This document shows, one piece after another, positions 61,441 through 64,000 of a stretch of DNA of 64,000 nucleotides (positions are counted from its first letter, which is position 1; each line of letters opens with the position of its first letter). A model generated the notes under the pieces. The model worked only from the letters and a program-made list of their open reading frames with translations. It searched no databases and was not told where the DNA came from. The translations under genes were made by a program, and so were the position numbers. Origin of the DNA: Escarpia spicata (taxonomy: Eukaryota > Annelida > Polychaeta > Sabellida > Siboglinidae); assembly GCA_963995525.1 (NCBI GenBank), contig OZ023217.1, positions 4,232,783 to 4,296,782 on the forward strand. Reading direction: 5' to 3'.

Positions 61441-63116
61441 GGGGGTCGTATATAAATTGCTAAACGTTTGGTGCTCCAGGTTCAAGCTGTAAGATGAAAA
61501 CTACCCACATGCATAATATGCAAGTTTGATTCTAAGTCAATGTTATGCCTCAGGTGGTTTTCACAGGCCTGTTGTCATTAGATGTAAATTCTAAGTGCAC
61601 ACTAGTAGCAGCCAGTGACCCAACTGACATGAAAGCAATTAGTTAGGTTCAGGCATTTGTTTGCACAATCTCAAATCTCCAGCCAGGGACAGTCAGTGAC
61701 TGAGGTGGGTAAACTGTAAATGTCCAGTGGGTGATAAGGCACTTCAGGGCTGGGTTAAAAATGTGAAAGTGAACACAATCCAGCTATACAGTATTTAACT
61801 TAAATTCTCATATTGTATTTTCAAGTTTTAGATAAGTTTGTACAATGTCATTGTGCTTTATTAGCTTGCCTGGCCTGTTACAGACATTAGTTCCAGTTAG
61901 CCTCTTTAGCAGATAATGTGTTCTTTTTGTCTTAAAATTAATCGTCAGGTGAGTTTAAATTGAATGTTAATTAAATGAAAGTTAGTTTCCCATGCCTGCT
62001 CTCAATATTTGTTGATGTTTCCACCACTAAATAAGTTTAGGTATGCAAGCATGCCAAATTGTTTTATGTGAAGGAATCTTCATAGTATATTGAGTTACTT
62101 TGTTGTAATAAAAGTGATTGATCATAGAACAATATTTTATACTCAGTATTTAATTATTGTGTTGTTATATTTTATAAATACCATAATGTGGCGTCTTGGC
62201 ATCCATATTGTTTAACAAATAAGATAATTATACGTTAAAAAATGTAAATTCTTATAATGCACAGTATCCAGTCCTTAGGACTGCTCGATGCGTTTTACAC
62301 TTGACTCCCTGGCAGACCTGTTCAATCGAACACCATCTCGACTTCTCTTAGGAGTATTCAGCCACGCTGTGATTAATGCGTGAAGACTATTCGTACACAC
62401 ATATTCACCACTGTCTATAGCCAGGTACTCAGTCATACAGCAGCTGAGTGACCTGAAGAAATGCAGAGTAAATGAACTTTCCCAATATTTGACACCGCCG
62501 CATAGGATTCGAACCTGCTTCCTCTCAGCCACACTTGTGGTGTGTTCACAATGATGGTGAGCTTCATTTGAGAGACAATTATGTCTTACCATTAATTGTC
62601 ATATAGGATATATTAAGACATTAAATTCCTGCCAATTTGAAAAAACAGCAAATGTGCCAATTCTCCACATGGTGCTATATACACAGAGACACAATAGTCT
62701 GTTTCCTGGCATATTCCTACATCACATTTGCTGTTATATATTTGAACAGTTTTTCGCAATGCTGGTTACATAAAACGTCCCTCACTGATGTAGGAGTAAA
62801 AACTTCACATGATACACACTAATTGCCAGCTCGCTTACAGTAACATTGAGCAAGTTATCACACTACCAAGTACCAAGTAGGTTTTTATAAAGTATTATAC
62901 TTCACAGAATTAGCAAAGGAAAATTGTGACCTGTATCTATGTATGTTATTAAGGGATGATATGTTTTCAGATGAGTGTATTATTTATGTAAGGAAATGTT
63001 AGCATTAATGTGTATCTGTATGCCAGTATGCAAAGGCCATCAGCATTGGAGTACCACCTCACAAGATACGCCAGTGCCATGTCGATGCTTTCAGAAAGGC
63101 AGTATTAGCAGAGTTC
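61441..63116. other. B-specific segment with a SINE-like copy
   Basis: No counterpart in A. About 62340-62530 resembles 41866-42090 (GGATTCGAACC at 62505-62515 is an inverted B box; TCTATAGCCAGGTACTCA upstream), a probable tRNA-derived SINE. No gene was recognised in the rest. Confidence 0.45.
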
Positions 63117-63402
63117 CTGCAATACGAGAAACAGTAATGGCACATGCAGTCACTGAATATATACTTTAGTTTATCATCTTACTATTTTAATCCCACCTCA
63201 TCCTATTATGTGATGGCTCTTAGTGTAATTTATTATTTAAACAAGTTTATTCATTATATATGTTTTAGGTATAATGCCCTTATATTTAAATTGTTTTTTA
63301 ATTCAATGTACGATTCTTAGTTGTATTGTTTTTATGATATATAACTTAATGTCTTAATGATCTAACTACCAGGTATACAGGTTTGGTATTACGATTGTAT
63401 TG

Positions 63403-63468
63403 TAAAGCACCGTAGAGCACTGTGTGATTATGGCGCTATATAAATATCTTATTTTATTATTATTACAG
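63403..63468 (+). mobile_element. L2-like 3' tail in element B
   Basis: AAAGCACCGTAGAGCACTGT, GGCGCTATATAAATATCTTA and a TTATTATTA tail; inverse counterpart of 48961-49025. Confidence 0.6.
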
Positions 63469-64000
63469 TCATGCAGTCATGCTATATATGAATTAATGAT
63501 TACTTGTGACAATGGATTTCATAAGGATCTCCTCAGTTTAATTTACATTACATTAGATTGTCTATAATGTGACGTAAATATGTATTTTTTAATAATTGCA
63601 TTTGATCACTTGTCTGATGAAACATCACCAGTATTATGCAAAGGGCTGGTTTTTATCTGTGTAAATAAATAATTTTTTTGCATTTTATATTTCATTTAAT
63701 AATACTATTTGAACTGTTATGTCACACATAATTATACACGTTGACATGATAATAAATGTTTACTTATGTAAGTTGTGAATGCATGACCCGTTTCCATAAA
63801 TGTATTATTAAGGAATTGTTGAGTTACTCGGAGTTGCGTTGGGAAAAACTGTTTGGAAATGGTGACCCCAAGATCCCCACCCTCCCGTACGAATTTTGAA
63901 GTGCCTCAATGGGACTTCTAGACTGCACACAAAATGTCAGCCCCATATTTCCAAAACTTATAGAGATTAAATTGTGACCCCCAGACCGCCACCCTGGACA

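Larger units (their letters stand above)
58538..64000. mobile_element. Element B: inverted copy of element A, runs off the window
   Basis: Starts GGTGTACTGGTCTGG at 58538 and follows the inverse of element A from 51357 downward with high identity: the TCACTCGGTG/CGACCGTTACTCC region, the exon-like frame (58870-59021), the long unique region (about 59150-60380 matching the inverse of 50720-49500), then 63117-64000 matching the inverse of 49308-48380. The middle, 60386-63116, has no counterpart in A except the CR1 relation, so B is about 2.5 kb longer there. Its outer end lies outside the window. Confidence 0.8.

Overview
The window reads as the nuclear genome of a bilaterian, probably marine, invertebrate. 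The evidence is two conserved animal genes split by classical GT-AG introns, AT-rich non-coding DNA, and repeats that include CR1/Jockey- and RTE-type LINEs, a Mag-lineage Ty3/gypsy retrotransposon, MITEs and many minisatellites. I cannot fix the phylum from sequence alone; a mollusc, another lophotrochozoan or a lancelet would all fit. Nothing prokaryotic was seen: no operons, rRNA, canonical intact tRNA or CRISPR array.

Layout. (1) About 1.3-24.7 kb, plus strand: 13 coding exons of XPR1, the SPX-EXS phosphate exporter. Its first coding exon(s) lie upstream of the window. Its introns hold an unusual load of tandem repeats, and three of these arrays are made from the gene's own exon-intron junctions. 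(2) 24.7-29.8 kb: non-coding space between two convergent genes, with a 5'-truncated RTE-type LINE. (3) 47.3-29.8 kb, minus strand: a complete ACADM (medium-chain acyl-CoA dehydrogenase) in 13 coding exons, 421 codons, every junction in phase. Its introns hold a 43-bp minisatellite, LINE remnants and a 1.25-kb terminal-inverted-repeat (TIR) element with a 6-bp target duplication that carries a possible spliced first exon. (4) 47.4-64.0 kb: two oppositely oriented copies (A and B) of an otherwise unrecognised, roughly 4-kb-or-larger element with about 70-bp TIRs. Copy A sits about 90 bp upstream of the ACADM start codon. Copy B runs off the window end. Between them lies the 5' end of a small plus-strand gene of unknown function (N-terminus MAADSPSSQPVAGPSS). 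Its second exon is split by a 4,686-bp Mag-type Ty3/gypsy retrotransposon whose two 155-bp LTRs differ at one base and whose pol frame is complete.

How the parts relate. XPR1 and ACADM are independent housekeeping genes that converge. ACADM and the MAADSPSS gene would have been head to head with only about 0.7 kb between start codons before copy A inserted, so copy A lies in a shared promoter region. Copy A contains an open exon-like frame with a good splice donor. The matching frame in copy B carries a stop codon, so the family seems to carry a gene of its own or a captured one. The points most worth following up are the A/B element family, the exon-bearing 1.25-kb element in ACADM intron 6, the recent gypsy insertion in a host exon, and the repeated conversion of XPR1 splice junctions into in-frame minisatellites.
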